Shown here: piece by piece, positions 51,991 to 64,000 of the stretch
How the letters are laid out: each line of letters opens with the position of its first letter
How positions within the stretch are numbered: the first letter of the stretch is position 1
Assembly (NCBI GenBank): GCA_025345505.1
Contig: JANVCC010000076.1
Span: forward strand, 5,195,577-5,259,576
Source of the DNA: Todiramphus chloris collaris
Lineage: Eukaryota; Chordata; Aves; Coraciiformes; Alcedinidae
Length of the DNA: 64,000 bases
Reading direction: 5' to 3'
Position numbers and translations under genes: made by a program
Notes under the pieces: generated by a model
Seen by the model: the letters and a program-made list of their open reading frames with translations, nothing else
Database searches by the model: none
Told to the model about the DNA's origin: nothing

Positions 51991-54900
51991 CCCAGTGATC
52001 TTGATCAAAAGTTGTTTGCTGTAGAGTAAGTTTCCTGTGCACTTGTGCATTCCCCAGGAGGACAGTGTACTTCAATGATTCTCTGCCTTTACCTTGTCCA
52101 GTAATTTTATTCAATACTGATGTTTCAGAAAGTCAAATCTGTTATCAAGACATCTCTTTTGTATGACAGATTCTTTTATAAAACTGATATTTCTCTTTAG
52201 CTGAAGGAAAAAAAAAAAATCTGGATTTTATACAGAAGACAGTCTTTCCAGGATTATTAGCAATAGGGTGGGTACTTGAAAAGGAATTATTTTCTCTGTA
52301 ATAACTGAATACATGTTATTGTATGTCATCCCTAAGGTAGCGTGACTGAACTCCAGTGGGGTATCAGTCATTCTTTTTGCAGCTTTGGAAACAGCTGTAA
52401 CTTTCCAGTCTGTATTTCCTCAGTGTATAGTTTATCATGAATCTGCCAGAATTTTAAGCAGGCATACTCTCACATTCTGATGTTAAAATGTTCTATAGCA
52501 CCTACTTCACCAAGCAAGTTTAGTTCAAATTATTGTAAAGTAAGCTCTATTTTCTAGAATGTATCAAAGGATGTGGAAAACTGTCTAAATCTGCCTGCAC
52601 TAGGGACAGAAGGCAGAATAATGTGGGAGGAAGAGAACTGCTGTTATCAAAGACTGATTAAAAAAATCCCCATATTAACTTACTGTGTCACCTTATAGCA
52701 TCTGGAGTGATGTGGAAAAGGATGGCTGGAAAACAAGTGGCATTTGCAACTAAATATGGACATTGATATTAGACACATCATTCATGAGCTTACAAATTCC
52801 AGTATGGGGGAAAGGAAATGGGAATCAAAGCCTGTAATACAACAGTCCCCTAGATTCGGAAGAAACTTGCTTCTTATTGTGACCTTATTGTGACCAGCAC
52901 ATAATGGAATAAATCATTTACAATCTTTAAAATTCAAGAAAGTCAGGATTTCCATCCTTCACATTTAGATCCACTGCCAAATTGCAAAAGTAACTGTTAT
53001 CTTAAAAGCAGTACATTCATTTCTATGGCAATGAATAATCTAAAGAAAAAATAGCAGTGTATTAGAGAAAGGGTAAACACTGCTATTTCTTCTTGAGTCA
53101 AGTTCCATCGTGCTTCATAACTAATAGGTCTTATCTCTACTACTAGAGTGTTACTGCATCTCACTGAACCATTAATTACAGTTTGTTTTTTATAAGAAAG
53201 GAAAGTTCTTTCATTGCTCGTCTCAACAGCAGAAGTATTGCAGTATGCTGATGTTTGGTGGCATGCTAGCAACTTCTAGTTTTTAAGAATGCAAATGCAC
53301 TATGACCTACAGACACCAGGCTCCTTTCCATAGTTTTCATAGACTCCTGAGGGAACAGAAGCTTGCTTTGCTGTGCCTGTCCAGAAATCATATGTTGATC
53401 AACCACAGCACTGTGACTGTTCACTGCAACTAAAACAAAAAAAGAGCTATCAACTCAATCTTCTAATAAGGGGTCATTGAGTTTAGGGATAGAAAGCCAA
53501 AACAAGGGGTACTTTTCTGCTGAAAGCAAGTAGAGAATGTTTTTTTGCTGTTTCATTTTTTATTTGTATGGAACTAGCCATAAGGCCTCTGCTTGGAGAT
53601 TGTTTTGCAGAATCTACTTTGTTGTACCTGTTGCTGGCCTTTCCAGTTCCAGGAAGCCTTGTGTACCAAGTGTTTTATTTTTATTTTCCAGACTCCCTGG
53701 TCTTCTTTTCTCATATCTCTTTCCTGCTATTGCAGTAGTTTCATTTGCATTTACCTCTTTCCCTTGAGGCAGTTTTCTTGTTTTCCTCTGCTCTGACATC
53801 TATAAGCATTTTGCTGGCTGGATCTTGCACTGTTGTGATGATACAGTACCTCCAAAAGAGCCATGGTAAATCATAACTGCAATACTGATGAAGACCTTAG
53901 TGGATACTATCAGAAGACATTATCCTTATAAATCTGTCCAGAAAAGAACTCTTAAAGAAAACCACCCTTTTCAGAGTGCTTAGATGAGATTTCTGAGAGT
54001 GTACACTTCCTTGCAACAGCCTCAGTTTGACCAAGAAATTGGTATAGACAGAAGATGCAGAAAATAATCCTGTTAGACATGTTACTTAGAGCAAAGTCCT
54101 TACCTGGAGGAATAGCTCCAGAATTATGCCTATTAAATAACATATTTCTCATTAAGCTTCTCAGACTGCATAAAGCCATTTGTTAAAAAAAAGTAAATTA
54201 CAGATACCAGACCTGGGCTGTAGGTAGCTTTTCTCCTGGCACAGACTCTTTGGATGTAGATTATAGCCTGGCATCTGGCCCTGTCTTCTGCTCCTGATTG
54301 GGCATCCTGGATTGACTCTGTATCTGGTTCATCACTTGCCTTGGAGCATTGATCAAGATCATCTGGCTCTGCCCACCATTTTCAGTCCCTGTGGGGCTGC
54401 TCTGGCCCTTGCTGCTCCCACAAATAAGTCGCTTTTTGGAGCAGGTTTTGAAGACCTCAGTGCATTATGGCTTCCATGTGCAGGTTTGCCAAGGTGAAAA
54501 TTTGTTCTCAGTTCCGGATCAGCCTCTTGTAGTTGCAGTCTTTTCTTAATCTTGGTTTTTATCTTTACTTATACAAGTTTGTCTCAAATCTTAGTCTAGA
54601 CTAATCTTTGTATTCTCGTAAAAATATTTTCCTAGCAGAATGTCAACCTTCCAGCTTGTATTTTACAGAAATTGTTTTTCGCCTTTCAAAATTACTGTTC
54701 CATTCACTTCTTACATGCTGCTTTAATAGATGGAAAATGTAGTCTCAGAGATCCATTTATAAGGTACACATCTTTTCATTTAACAAATGAGTTTTCATTT
54801 TCACCCTAATTGCCTGTATATATTCTTACTGTACTAGAACCAGTTTAATTATATCTCAGCATTAGACCTCTGTCTAAAGTCAGAGGTAGAGCAAGCTCAG

Positions 54901-56096
54901 GATGCTGTTACTTTCTGCCTTGATAAACATTGAATTCAGAAAGTTCACTTGAGAAATTACTTAGTCTGCATGGAACTGGCCTAAGTAAGAACAAATACAC
55001 TGAGTTGCCAAGAGCCCTATGCCTGGAAAAAGGCAAAATAAATCCAAATTCGTTTTTAGTGCATTATAGTAGAAGTTCATCTTTTTCTTGGACAGCTATT
55101 ACTTCTTCCAAGAAAAAGAACACAAGTGTGGGATGGGTTATGATGCAACAAGACCTTCCTAAAGTTGTATCCGTTACTCCCTAGTATCAATCTTTAATGA
55201 TGCCATTGTAAGCTGTTTTAGAAGCTACATAATGAATGAGAACAGGAAGAGTGCTCTCAAAAATTTGTAGCCCCTATTCTCAGAAGCCTGTTGGATGATG
55301 AGAGATCCTGGAAAGCTTTATTGGTTGAGTCAAAAGAATACCATTGGAACAAAATCAAATGCTACAGACCTTCACTATGTTTGTATGTTTTGATGTGATT
55401 AGGGCAGTCTCCTGAAATTTAGCTGTGAAAAGCTTTTGATTTCACAAAGCCATTGCTAAATAGGTACAGATTTAGAGTGACAGTCGGTGCTAAATTGAGG
55501 GTAACAAAAGGTGCACTATGCGACCATTTATATTCATACATTGTATACAGTATTTACTCTCCAGTCAACAAAATACAGTATGTAAAATATTTACAGTATG
55601 GTAGATGGCACAGCTTCACTGTTGTAGAAATTAATGTATTTGATGGTGACATCAGTTTCACAATGGCAGATTCAATGGTAGTCAGCCAGCTAACTAAGCA
55701 AGCTGGGGGAAAATGTGTAGATTTAGTAGAAGGTTTTGTACTTTTAGTAGGACATATAAAGCTGTAAGTTTTCACAAAACTTGAAGGTGACTTATTAGGA
55801 AGATGAGGGTCTTCCAGGTGACATTTGCTTTGTCTTAGTCAATCTTGCGCTCTCCTTTCCCCATGGCCTTGCTTTCATCTCTTGACCTCTTGTCTTCCTT
55901 TTTCCTTCATCTTTACTCTTCCCCTTACTATGTCTTGTTTATCTTATTTTCTTTCTCTGTTCTCCAGTTTTGTCTCCTAGCACACTCGCTTCCATTGGTT
56001 CTCCCATTACTCTTATTTCAGGCATCAGCTTTACTGTTAGTCAAGTGCTATTGCCTGTTGAAATTTATATTCTGTATGAAATATGAGAGGGTTTGA
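51991..56096. other. Intergenic: unique sequence with one GC-richer patch
   Basis: Mostly AT-rich. Around 54215-54540 the sequence turns ctg/cctg-rich (ctggcatctggccctgtctt and similar words), which may be an old repeat I cannot name. A polypyrimidine stretch occupies about 55848-55985. No exon or RNA gene was recognised. Confidence 0.5.
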
Positions 56097-59003
56097 ATGG
56101 AAGCAAGCAGGGCGGCAGGTCTCGGTGCTCAGGGGTTTACTGAGGCTCCCTCACCTTCCCAGTTGCCCTTACACAGCAGGTTTGGGGCTCTGGAAGTTAA
56201 GGGCCAGGCAACTGAGGATGGAGGTGAAGGTCCGTGCAGGGGGTTGCCTGGGGTGAGCCAGCCAGCCCCACGCCCAAGGGCTGCTTCTGTTAAGAAAAAA
56301 AAGGAGGGTCATTGTCATAGACAATTCCCTGTTGAGGCGAATGAAGGGCACCATATGCCAATCAGATCCCTCTCACAGGGAAGTGCTGCCTCCCTGGGGC
56401 CTGGGTTAGAGACATCATGAGGAAACTCCCTGGTCTGGTACAGCCCTCTGATTATTACCCGCTATTGGTAATGCAGGTTGGTAGTGATGAGGTTGTTGAC
56501 AGAAGTCCAAAAGTTATTAAAAAGAACTTTAGGACACTAGGGTGATTGGTTGAAGGATCAGGAGCGCAGGTTGTGTTCTCAGTCCCTTTGGTGGTAGGAA
56601 GAACACTGAAAGGAGCATGAGAACACACCTGATTAACACATGGGGGATGGGGATAAAACTGGGCTTGCTAGAGAGGGACCTGGGAGCATCAGGCCAGTAC
56701 CTGTGGGACAGTGAGGTCTCACAGGCAGCTGTCTCAGTGAAGGTGGGGGATGATCTATGCGAAAGCAAAGACACAAGAGTCGGTAGGCTGGTAACTATTG
56801 AGGCATCTGGGAACTGGCTGGGGGCAACTGGGGCTTCTTCCTCCAAGAAGGTGGCAGGACCATTAACTGAGATGGAGTACATCTATATCAATAAATGCAG
56901 CATGGGCAAAAAGCAGGAGGAACTGGAGGTCATTGTGCAGCAAGAAAACTATGATATGGATGCCATCACAGAAACGTGGTGGGATGACTCACACGATTGG
57001 AGTGCTGCAATTGATGGCTAGCAGCTTTTCAGAAGGGACAGGTGAGGAAGGCGAGGTGGTCGGGTGGCCCCTCTATGTCAGGGAGGAATATGAATGTCTA
57101 CAACTAAACGATGGAGATGACAGGATTGAGTAAGAATCAAGGCGAAGGCCATCAAGGCAGGTATCATGGTGGGAGTTTGCTTCAGATTGCCCAACCTGGA
57201 TGATGGGTCTGATGAAATACTCTATAAGCAGCTGGGTGACGTTTCACTATCACTACCTCTTGTTCTCATGGGGGACTTCCAATTTCCCAGGTGCGCACTG
57301 GAAATACAATACAGCAGAAAGGAAACAGTCCAGAAGGTTCTTGGAGTGTACAGTAGATAACTTCCTAATGCAGATAGTGAATGAGCCAGCTAGAGCAGGT
57401 GTCCTCCTGTATCTGCTGCTTGTTAACAGAGAAGACCTTGTATAAGATGTAAGAGTTCGAGGCCATCTTGGGCTTAGTGATCAAGAGAGTTTTCAGTTCT
57501 TGGAGAAGTAAGAAGGGGTGGTATCAGAACTGCCACCTTGGACTTCCGTAGGGCAGACTTTGGCCTTTTCAGGAGGCTGATTGGCAGTGTTCCTTAGGAG
57601 CCGGTCCTGAAAGACAAAGGAGTCCAGGAAGGTTGGGCGCTCTTCAAGAAGGAAATCTGGAAATTGCAGGAATGGGCCCATCTCCATGTCCCAAAAGATG
57701 GGCCAGCAGGGAGGAGGCAGGCCTGGCTGAATAGAGAGCTCTGGATGGAATGCAGTGGAGCTATGCAGGGGGAAGATTAGAAGGGTCAGCTAGAATGCAA
57801 TCTAGCTATGGCTGTAAAAGACAATAAAAAATGTTTCTATATATACATTAACAGCAAAAGGAAGACCAGGGAGAATCTTCATCTTTTATTGGATACAGTG
57901 AGAAGTAAAGTGACTAGAGATGAGGAAAAAGCTGAAGTACTTGATGCCTTCTCTGCCTCAGTCTTTAATAGCAGGACTAGTTGTTTGCTGGGTAGCCAGA
58001 CCCTCAAGCTGGAAGACAGGGATGGGGAACAGAAGGAGGACTCCATAATTCATAAGGAAATGGTTAGTGACCTGCTACACCACCTAGACTTACACAAGTG
58101 TATGGGGACAGATGGGTTACACCCAAGAGTGCTAAAGTTGGGTGGGAGTTTTGATCTGCTTGAGGGTAGGGAGGATCTTCAGAGGGACCTGGACAGGCTG
58201 GATCAATGAGCTGAGGCCAATCATATGGGCTTCAACAAAGCCAAGTGCTGAGTCCTGCACTCGGATCACAACAACCCCATGCAACGCTACAGGCTGGGGG
58301 AAGACTGGCTGGAAAGCTTCTTGGCAGAAAGGGATGTGGGGATGTTGATCGACAGAGGGCTGAACATAAGCCAGCAGTGTGCCCAGGTGGCCAAGAAGGC
58401 CAGCAGCCTTGTATCAGGAATAGTGTGGCCAGCCAGACTAGAGAAGTGATTGTTCCACTGTACTCGGCACTGGTGAAGCTGCACCTTGAGGACTGTGTTC
58501 AGTTTTGGGCAACGCAGTATAAGGAAGACATCGAGGTGCTGAAGCGGGTCCAGAGAATGGCAATGAAGCTGGTAAAGGGTCTTGAGATTAAGCCCTATAA
58601 AAGAAGTGACTGAAGAAGCTGGGATCAATTAGTCTGAAGAAAAGGAGGCTGAGGGGAGATTTCATCGCTCTTGACAGCTACCTGAAAGGAGATTATAGAA
58701 GAGGTGAGTGTTGGTCTCTTCTCACAAGTTACAAAGGATAGGACAAGAGGAAATGGCATCAAGTTATGCCAGGGGAAGTTTACTTTGGACATTAGGAAAA
58801 AAAAATCTATACCAAAAGGGTTATCAAAGACTGGAACAGGCTGCCCAGGTAAGTGGCTGAATAGCCATCCCTGGATGTATTTAAAAGCCATCTAGATATG
58901 GTGCTTAAGGATATGGTGTAATAGTGGCCCTGGAAGAGTTAGATAACAGTTGGACTTGATCTTAAAGGTGTTTTGCAACCATAGCGATTCTGTGGTTCTG
59001 TAG
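56097..59003 (+). mobile_element. Near-full-length CR1 LINE with internal deletion (copy H)
   Basis: A plus-strand element of about 2.9 kb. Its 5' part (56280-56560) carries decayed ORF1 with the words RRVIVIDNSLLRR and SDPSHREV, where functional CR1 ORF1 has a GDSL-type esterase motif. ORF2 follows with the apurinic-type endonuclease: NKCSMGKKQEELE, DAITETWWDDSHDWSAAIDG (to 57018), then GVCFRLPN and LVLMGDF in the next pieces of frame, ending in a frameshifted RRFLECTVDNFLMQ. A segment AVKDNKKCFY...DEEKAEVLDAFSASVFNS leads to DGLHPRVLK near 58137. There the sequence jumps straight to EGREDLQRDLDRLD, skipping the RT catalytic core. The 3'UTR ends in gattctgtggttctgt. Stops and frameshifts make it inactive. 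The 5' boundary is approximate. Confidence 0.92.
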
Positions 59004-62000
59004 TAACTGCAGTTATCCTTGGCTTTTCTGCCATTTTAATAGTGGTGGTTTTTTTCTCCACTTGTTTCCATGGATTATTAGGTCTTTCATACTTGAATAT
59101 TAATTTTAAATTTCTTCAAGTTGAGCATCTGACCAAGATTTTAACTATGCTGTCCCATCTGAAAGAAGAGGCAAAGTTCCCCCTCTCTGCATGGCGCAAA
59201 CAAAGGAACGTATTTTACCTTGAACTTAAGTGCCATTTCACTTAAAAAAACCAAACCAAAGCAACCTTCCCCATTCTACTTCAAACAGATATTTTCTTGC
59301 ATGCTATTTATTAGCATGAATATATAGTTTGGGACATTTCTTGGTAAAGCAGTGGGTGTATACTGCAACATAGAAACTACGCATTTTGAAAACATCCATT
59401 ACTATAAATACCACATACTAGTATCCAGCTACAGCTGTGATTCCATTATATAGGAAACATGTTATAATCTTTTTTACACTCATTATTTTTAATTTTTTAT
59501 TTTTATTTTTAGAATTATTCAAGTAAATAATACGGTTTGTGTACAATAACTTAAGAGGCAGACCTTGAGCTGCTTTTTACCATCTGACAAAGAGTTGGTT
59601 CTCCACTGGTCTCCACAGCTCCATTGACTTAACCCGGGAGCTTTCAGCCTAAATTTTTCTCCTAATTACTATTCAACAACACATAGTAATAAGACTCTTG
59701 AACAATCAGTTTCAGCACCATTCTTATTAGTGAGCAGGTTCATGGAGGTTTTCCCCAAACCACGTTTTCTGAATGCTCTAAGTAAAATAGGACTTTTAGC
59801 TCATCAACAACATACAAATATAGTATTATAGAAAAGGGAAATCTTTTTAGCTCTTTTGCACTTTTTTTATGCATCAGCTGGTCCATCACAAGTCTTCCTG
59901 GTTTGTCGTCCCTAGATACAGTTTCTAGCTATGTTATATCTTTTCATAATACTCTTTGGGCTTTGTGGTTAGTTTTTGAAAGGAAGCAACATGTTATGTA
60001 CTTGATGTCTGTGAATCATTGAAGTTGAAGGCAGTGGGAAAGATGTTCTTCCTAACCACTTTTGCCTGATGACTCAGTGACAGCTGCCATTAGAAAAAGT
60101 ACTGTGTTTCCCCAGGCAGAATGTTCCTTCTTTATGGGTCTCATGTACTGTTTGAAAGTCTGAGCTGTTTCATGAAGAACCATCAGTGTCTGAATTGACT
60201 TTCCTACAACTCAGAGTCTGTTTAATCATGGGGACATACTATAGACACTAGTATAAGTGAGGCATAAGGAACATGCTTATTGCAATATAAATAAATTATA
60301 GCTGTGTGGTTTACCAGAAATTTAGTGTAATATTGATTGAAATAAAAGAAACAAGGCCATCACATCAGGGATGTTTACTTTTGCCATGTAAGTGTTCTTA
60401 GAAAGTAAATTACATTAGTAATCAAATCAGATAAATATAAACATTTTTTGGGAGCATATCTTTGGCTATGAGTTTCTTAGCTGTCAAGATGTACAAATGC
60501 TAGCCTGTTGGATTTTTTCAGGTGTTTTTTCTCTGTTTCAGCCAAAACACTTTTGCAAAGTTATAATGCTGAGCGATTATTATTTTGGTTAAATAACACA
60601 TGATCATTGCTCATATTGTTCTTTTCTCCCTTTGTAAGGACTGATGCTGCAGGTTTTGAGAATTTTGAGATTTTTCAAAAATCTTCTGGTAGTGATCTAT
60701 TATCACAAGTGTGATTTGGGAAAAGTATTTCTAGTATTGTATCTACTTTACAGTACTTACAGATTTTTTTGACCATATTTATTTGCCAGGTTGTACTTAG
60801 TCTAGAATAGGATGTCTTTTTTTTTTTTTTTTTCTCTTCAATCTCTTATTATCTAACTGCAAGACAGAACAGGATTTATCCTTCATTGATTTTCTGTTGT
60901 TAAGGCATATTTTTTAGAGCCATATGTCTCAAGGTTTCTTTTTAATTATGGATTTTCAAATACAAATGTATAATGGCGAATTCCCAAAGTTTGGGCCTGT
61001 GTTCTCTTTTGCTTGAGCCCAGGGTATAAAAATATTCAGGCACAGAGAACTTAAGTTCACTGGAACAGGAGATTCAGTCCCTTCTTTACAGTCTTAACAA
61101 GTTAACCTGGGAGATTACAATTCACCTCTGCATCCTGTTTTCTGTAGTGTTGTATGATGGATGAGCTAAAGTAAAATAGGAATAAGAAACATAGGGAATT
61201 TATTCAAAGTTATACACAGAGGTGGGGAGAGGGTGGGAATTTTCCAGTGATTACACCCTGGCCCATGAGACTTGATTATCCAAAACAGTCTGATAACTAA
61301 TGAAACTTGTTTGCATAGCTAACTCCCCTGATTCTGGGGATGTGTGTGCCTTTTTTCCACTTTAGGGATTTTCTTGTATAATTTTCTTCCAAAGGTGAGT
61401 AACATCATATTCCCACAAATGTATCTGGCTCTCAAAATCAGACTCTGTATTCAGCCACTTAATTTTCAATCTGAAATGATTTGGTGGTTGCATTTGCTAC
61501 GGATGCAACAGTCTTTCTCCTGTTTAATATGTTCTGTGCACAAGTTGTTAGCTCGCAGTTCAGTCTATGCCACAGTATCTTTAAAGTACACCTTTTTCAG
61601 AGTAAATCCATTCAGATGTGACACCTCATTCCATAGTTAACCTATGTAAATCTCTGTCAGTGTATAAGAAAAGACAGAAAATCACAGCCGCTGATTTAAA
61701 TGGTGAAAACTCTTTTGAACAGTCTTTGAACTCTTTTTGTCCAGAAATTAGGATTGTCATCTAAATTTGGTTTTGGTTTTTAATGGTTCACCAAACTGTA
61801 GTATGGTGATCTTGCCTATAAGTTCTGTACACAGAATAGGTCACCAGTTGACAACACCAAACTCTACAGGTCAGTTAGTGTGAGATCGCTTTGGTAAAGT
61901 ACTTCTCAGGATCTTTTTTAGTGTGCATTTTGTTCATTTGGACACATTTGTAAAGACTTAATATAAGAATTTTTTTTCTTTTCTTTTAAGGCAAAATCCT

Positions 62001-63732
62001 CACCCTGGCATAGCATGAAAGTTGGGTAGGAAGGGAAGTTGAGTGAAACCACTAAGTTTTGCTATAAGCAAAGAAAGTAGAACATTAATAGTTCCTCTTT
62101 ATGCATGTCACGTCTGCTTTGAAGCTAACTACTTGAAATGCTGGCTGCAGCTCAGTATTAACATGGGCACAGAAACAGAGATGAGTTAATACTTCCACTG
62201 GCTTAATGGACTAGCTGCATTTAAACTAACAGGACTCTTACATCTCCAGTATGAGATATGCTGCCTCAGTGCACCAGCTGTACAGCTATGGATGCAATGT
62301 TCACTTATGTCCGTTTGCATGTATATTGTGCTTTCTGCTGTCATAATAGATCTATCAGCTCATTATCAGGTGATCATGCTCTAGTGATGTTATCTGATTC
62401 CTCACCAGAAGCTGCTGGTAAATGTGAATATGAACCCAAGGGGGAAATGGAGTATTGCATAGGAGCTGACAAAGCTTAGGAACTGTTTCTTTTTTTCCTT
62501 CTGAAAGACATAAAGGTGAGGAACTCAGTCCTTATGAGGAGAACAGGATGGGAGGCTTCCCAGGCTCTGTAATCAGCTGTGCATACAAGGAGGTGTCTCA
62601 TTCCAATGAAATCTTATGAAGTAAATGTTAGCTACATCTGATGGAAGAATACAGGTTTTCATCAGGTTGTTATTATGACTGTAATTGTCTTGCCCAGTGA
62701 ACTTTGAATTCAGAAGTAACTTTCTCTTGACAGACAGCATCTGAACATTATGAAGAGGCAAAAGAGACATCTTTTGACTTGCAACACTCTGTCTTAGAGA
62801 TTTTGAGAGAATATGTGATTCCAAGGAAGGCAGTCTGATTCATTGTTTCAGAAGTAAGAGACTGAGAGATTTTGGTGCCTGCTTCTGTGAGATATTTTCC
62901 CACATATCTTTTGCACACAGCTGTCCCAGTACCAGCATTTATATTACTGATTCATGCCCTGTGATTTCTGAGTGTTTTAGGCTGTCAAAATTATGAACAT
63001 CTTGGAAGCTGATGGCAAAAGTCTCAGATGAAAAAAGGAACCTATGGGTGTTAAGTATCTTGCAATGCACGGAGAATTGGGCTAGAAGCCAGCCTAGTTA
63101 TTCAAGACAGACTGATAGAGGCCCATAGAGAGAAGTATTTCTTAAATCTGGGCTTTGAATTCTATTTTAGTCACATTGAGGTGTATGAAAACCTGAAATT
63201 CCCAGTAATAAATGCACCTCTAGAGTTCCAAGGCCAGCTTGTCCGTTCAGTCAGGATGCTGGCTCAGTGCTGGTGGAATTTTTCACATGCATTCAGAAAG
63301 CAGAAGACCCTGGTTCAGTGCTTTTCTCTGACAAGGGTTCATCCTTCCAGGAGAAAACTGGCAGATAGATCAGAGGGTAAACTGGCACTTGGTTATCTTT
63401 ACCTGTATCATGAGAGTGTGCCACTATGTGGTGAAGAACACAACATTCAAAGGCAAAGACAATCAGCCAGAGAGGCTAAAGCGGGAAAGTTGATCTGGAG
63501 CTGTGGTTCTCAGGAGTAAGTCTATGCCTTATAAATTATTACTTCCCATAAATACAGATTATCTAACTGTTCAGTGTTAGGTGAACAGTACTCAATATCT
63601 CTGATCAATGATAAGAAAGAGATCACACTTTTTAGCTCCTGGGGTCTTAGTGAATTCTGTGTTTTGGCATTCTGAGCACATCCAGTAGCAGAAATCAAAA
63701 TTATTTTACTCACACTTTGTGCCTATTGATGA
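59004..63732. other. Intergenic: unique AT-rich sequence
   Basis: About 4.7 kb with a T17 run at 60817-60833 and no repeat family recognised. A 112-codon open frame at 63181-63519 just left of CR1 copy I has no recognisable domain and is best treated as chance. No CD44-like exon, the expected mammalian neighbour of PDHX, was found. Confidence 0.55.
60817..60833. repeat. Poly(T) run, 17 bases
   Basis: An uninterrupted T run. No element adjoining it could be identified for which it would be the reverse-complement tail. Confidence 0.9.
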
Positions 63733-64000
63733 CTACAGGCTGAGGTACTCAACAAACTTCCTGCCTCATTCTTCACTTGCAACTTCTCTTCCCACACCTC
63801 CCAAGTCAATGGACCACAAGACAGGGACCAGGGGGGCAAAGTCCCCCCCACTGTAAGAGAAAATCAGGTTCATGACCACTTGAGGAATCTTAACATACAT
63901 GAGTCTATGGGAGTGGACAAGAAGCATCCCAGAGTCCTGAGGGAATTGGCTTATGTAGTTGCCGGGCCACAATCCATGATATTTGAAAAGTCCTGTCAGT
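63733..64000 (+). mobile_element. CR1 LINE, ORF2 fragment running off the window (copy I)
   Basis: From 63733 a frame without stops reaches the window end (about 89 codons). It begins with the AEVLNKLPASFF word at 63739 and continues through SHTSQVNGPQDRDQ, RNLNIHESMGVDKKHPRVLR and GPQSMIFEKS, the ORF2 stretch just upstream of the RT core. There is no ATG near because the element is 5'-truncated inside ORF2. The rest lies outside the window. The unbroken frame suggests it is younger than the other copies here. Confidence 0.9.

Noticed and set aside
63181..63519. 112-codon open frame next to CR1 copy I
   Set aside because: No domain, no CR1 words in it, and no supporting gene structure.
35994..64000. 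Search for CD44 or another neighbouring gene
   Set aside because: No open frame shows the Link-domain words or other host protein motifs, and all recognisable coding similarity here is CR1.
1..64000. CRISPR array, operons, bacterial-type systems
   Set aside because: The window is vertebrate nuclear DNA; no regularly spaced repeats with unique spacers were seen.

Overview
The window is a piece of an avian nuclear chromosome. The evidence is a multi-exon vertebrate gene with GT-AG introns, AT-rich non-coding DNA, at least nine copies or fragments of CR1 LINEs ending in the ATTCTRTG-type octamer seen in birds, and solo LTRs of bird ERVL-like and alpharetrovirus-like type. I cannot name the species.

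Positions 2837-35151 hold ten consecutive coding exons on the + strand that encode the pyruvate dehydrogenase complex E3-binding protein (PDHX, component X). They correspond to exons 2-11 of the vertebrate gene. Exon 1, with the mitochondrial targeting sequence and the promoter, lies upstream of the window. All exon phases join cleanly with GT-AG borders, giving about 455 residues: lipoyl domain (exons 2-4), linker, E3-binding domain (exons 5-6), Ala/Pro-rich linker (exon 6), and E2-like inner-core domain (exons 7-11) with a degenerate catalytic motif. The poly(A) signal is at 35450, and a CR1 element begins about 30 bp further on.

The introns are mostly unique AT-rich sequence. Intron 1 holds an antisense CR1 (1-540), intron 2 an antisense 1.35-kb CR1 (6014-7365), intron 7 a sense ERVL-type solo LTR (about 28125-28594), and intron 8 an antisense 232-bp alpharetrovirus-like solo LTR with a 6-bp target duplication (29542-29773).

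From about 35.5 kb to the window end I see no host gene. This part is repeat-bearing intergenic DNA: CR1 fragments at 35480-35993 (-), 38465-39526 (+), 40727-40862 (+), 41600-42231 (-) and 47180-47287 (+); an ERVL-type solo LTR at 51262-51990; a near-full-length but internally deleted CR1 at 56097-59003 (+) that still shows remnants of its esterase-like ORF1 and its endonuclease; and the start of another CR1 running off the right edge (63733-64000). In mammals the gene after PDHX is CD44, but no CD44 exon is recognisable here.

I found no new biological system. The most useful second looks are the CR1 placed at the PDHX polyadenylation site, the sense intronic LTR whose poly(A) hexamer is altered, and the internally deleted CR1.
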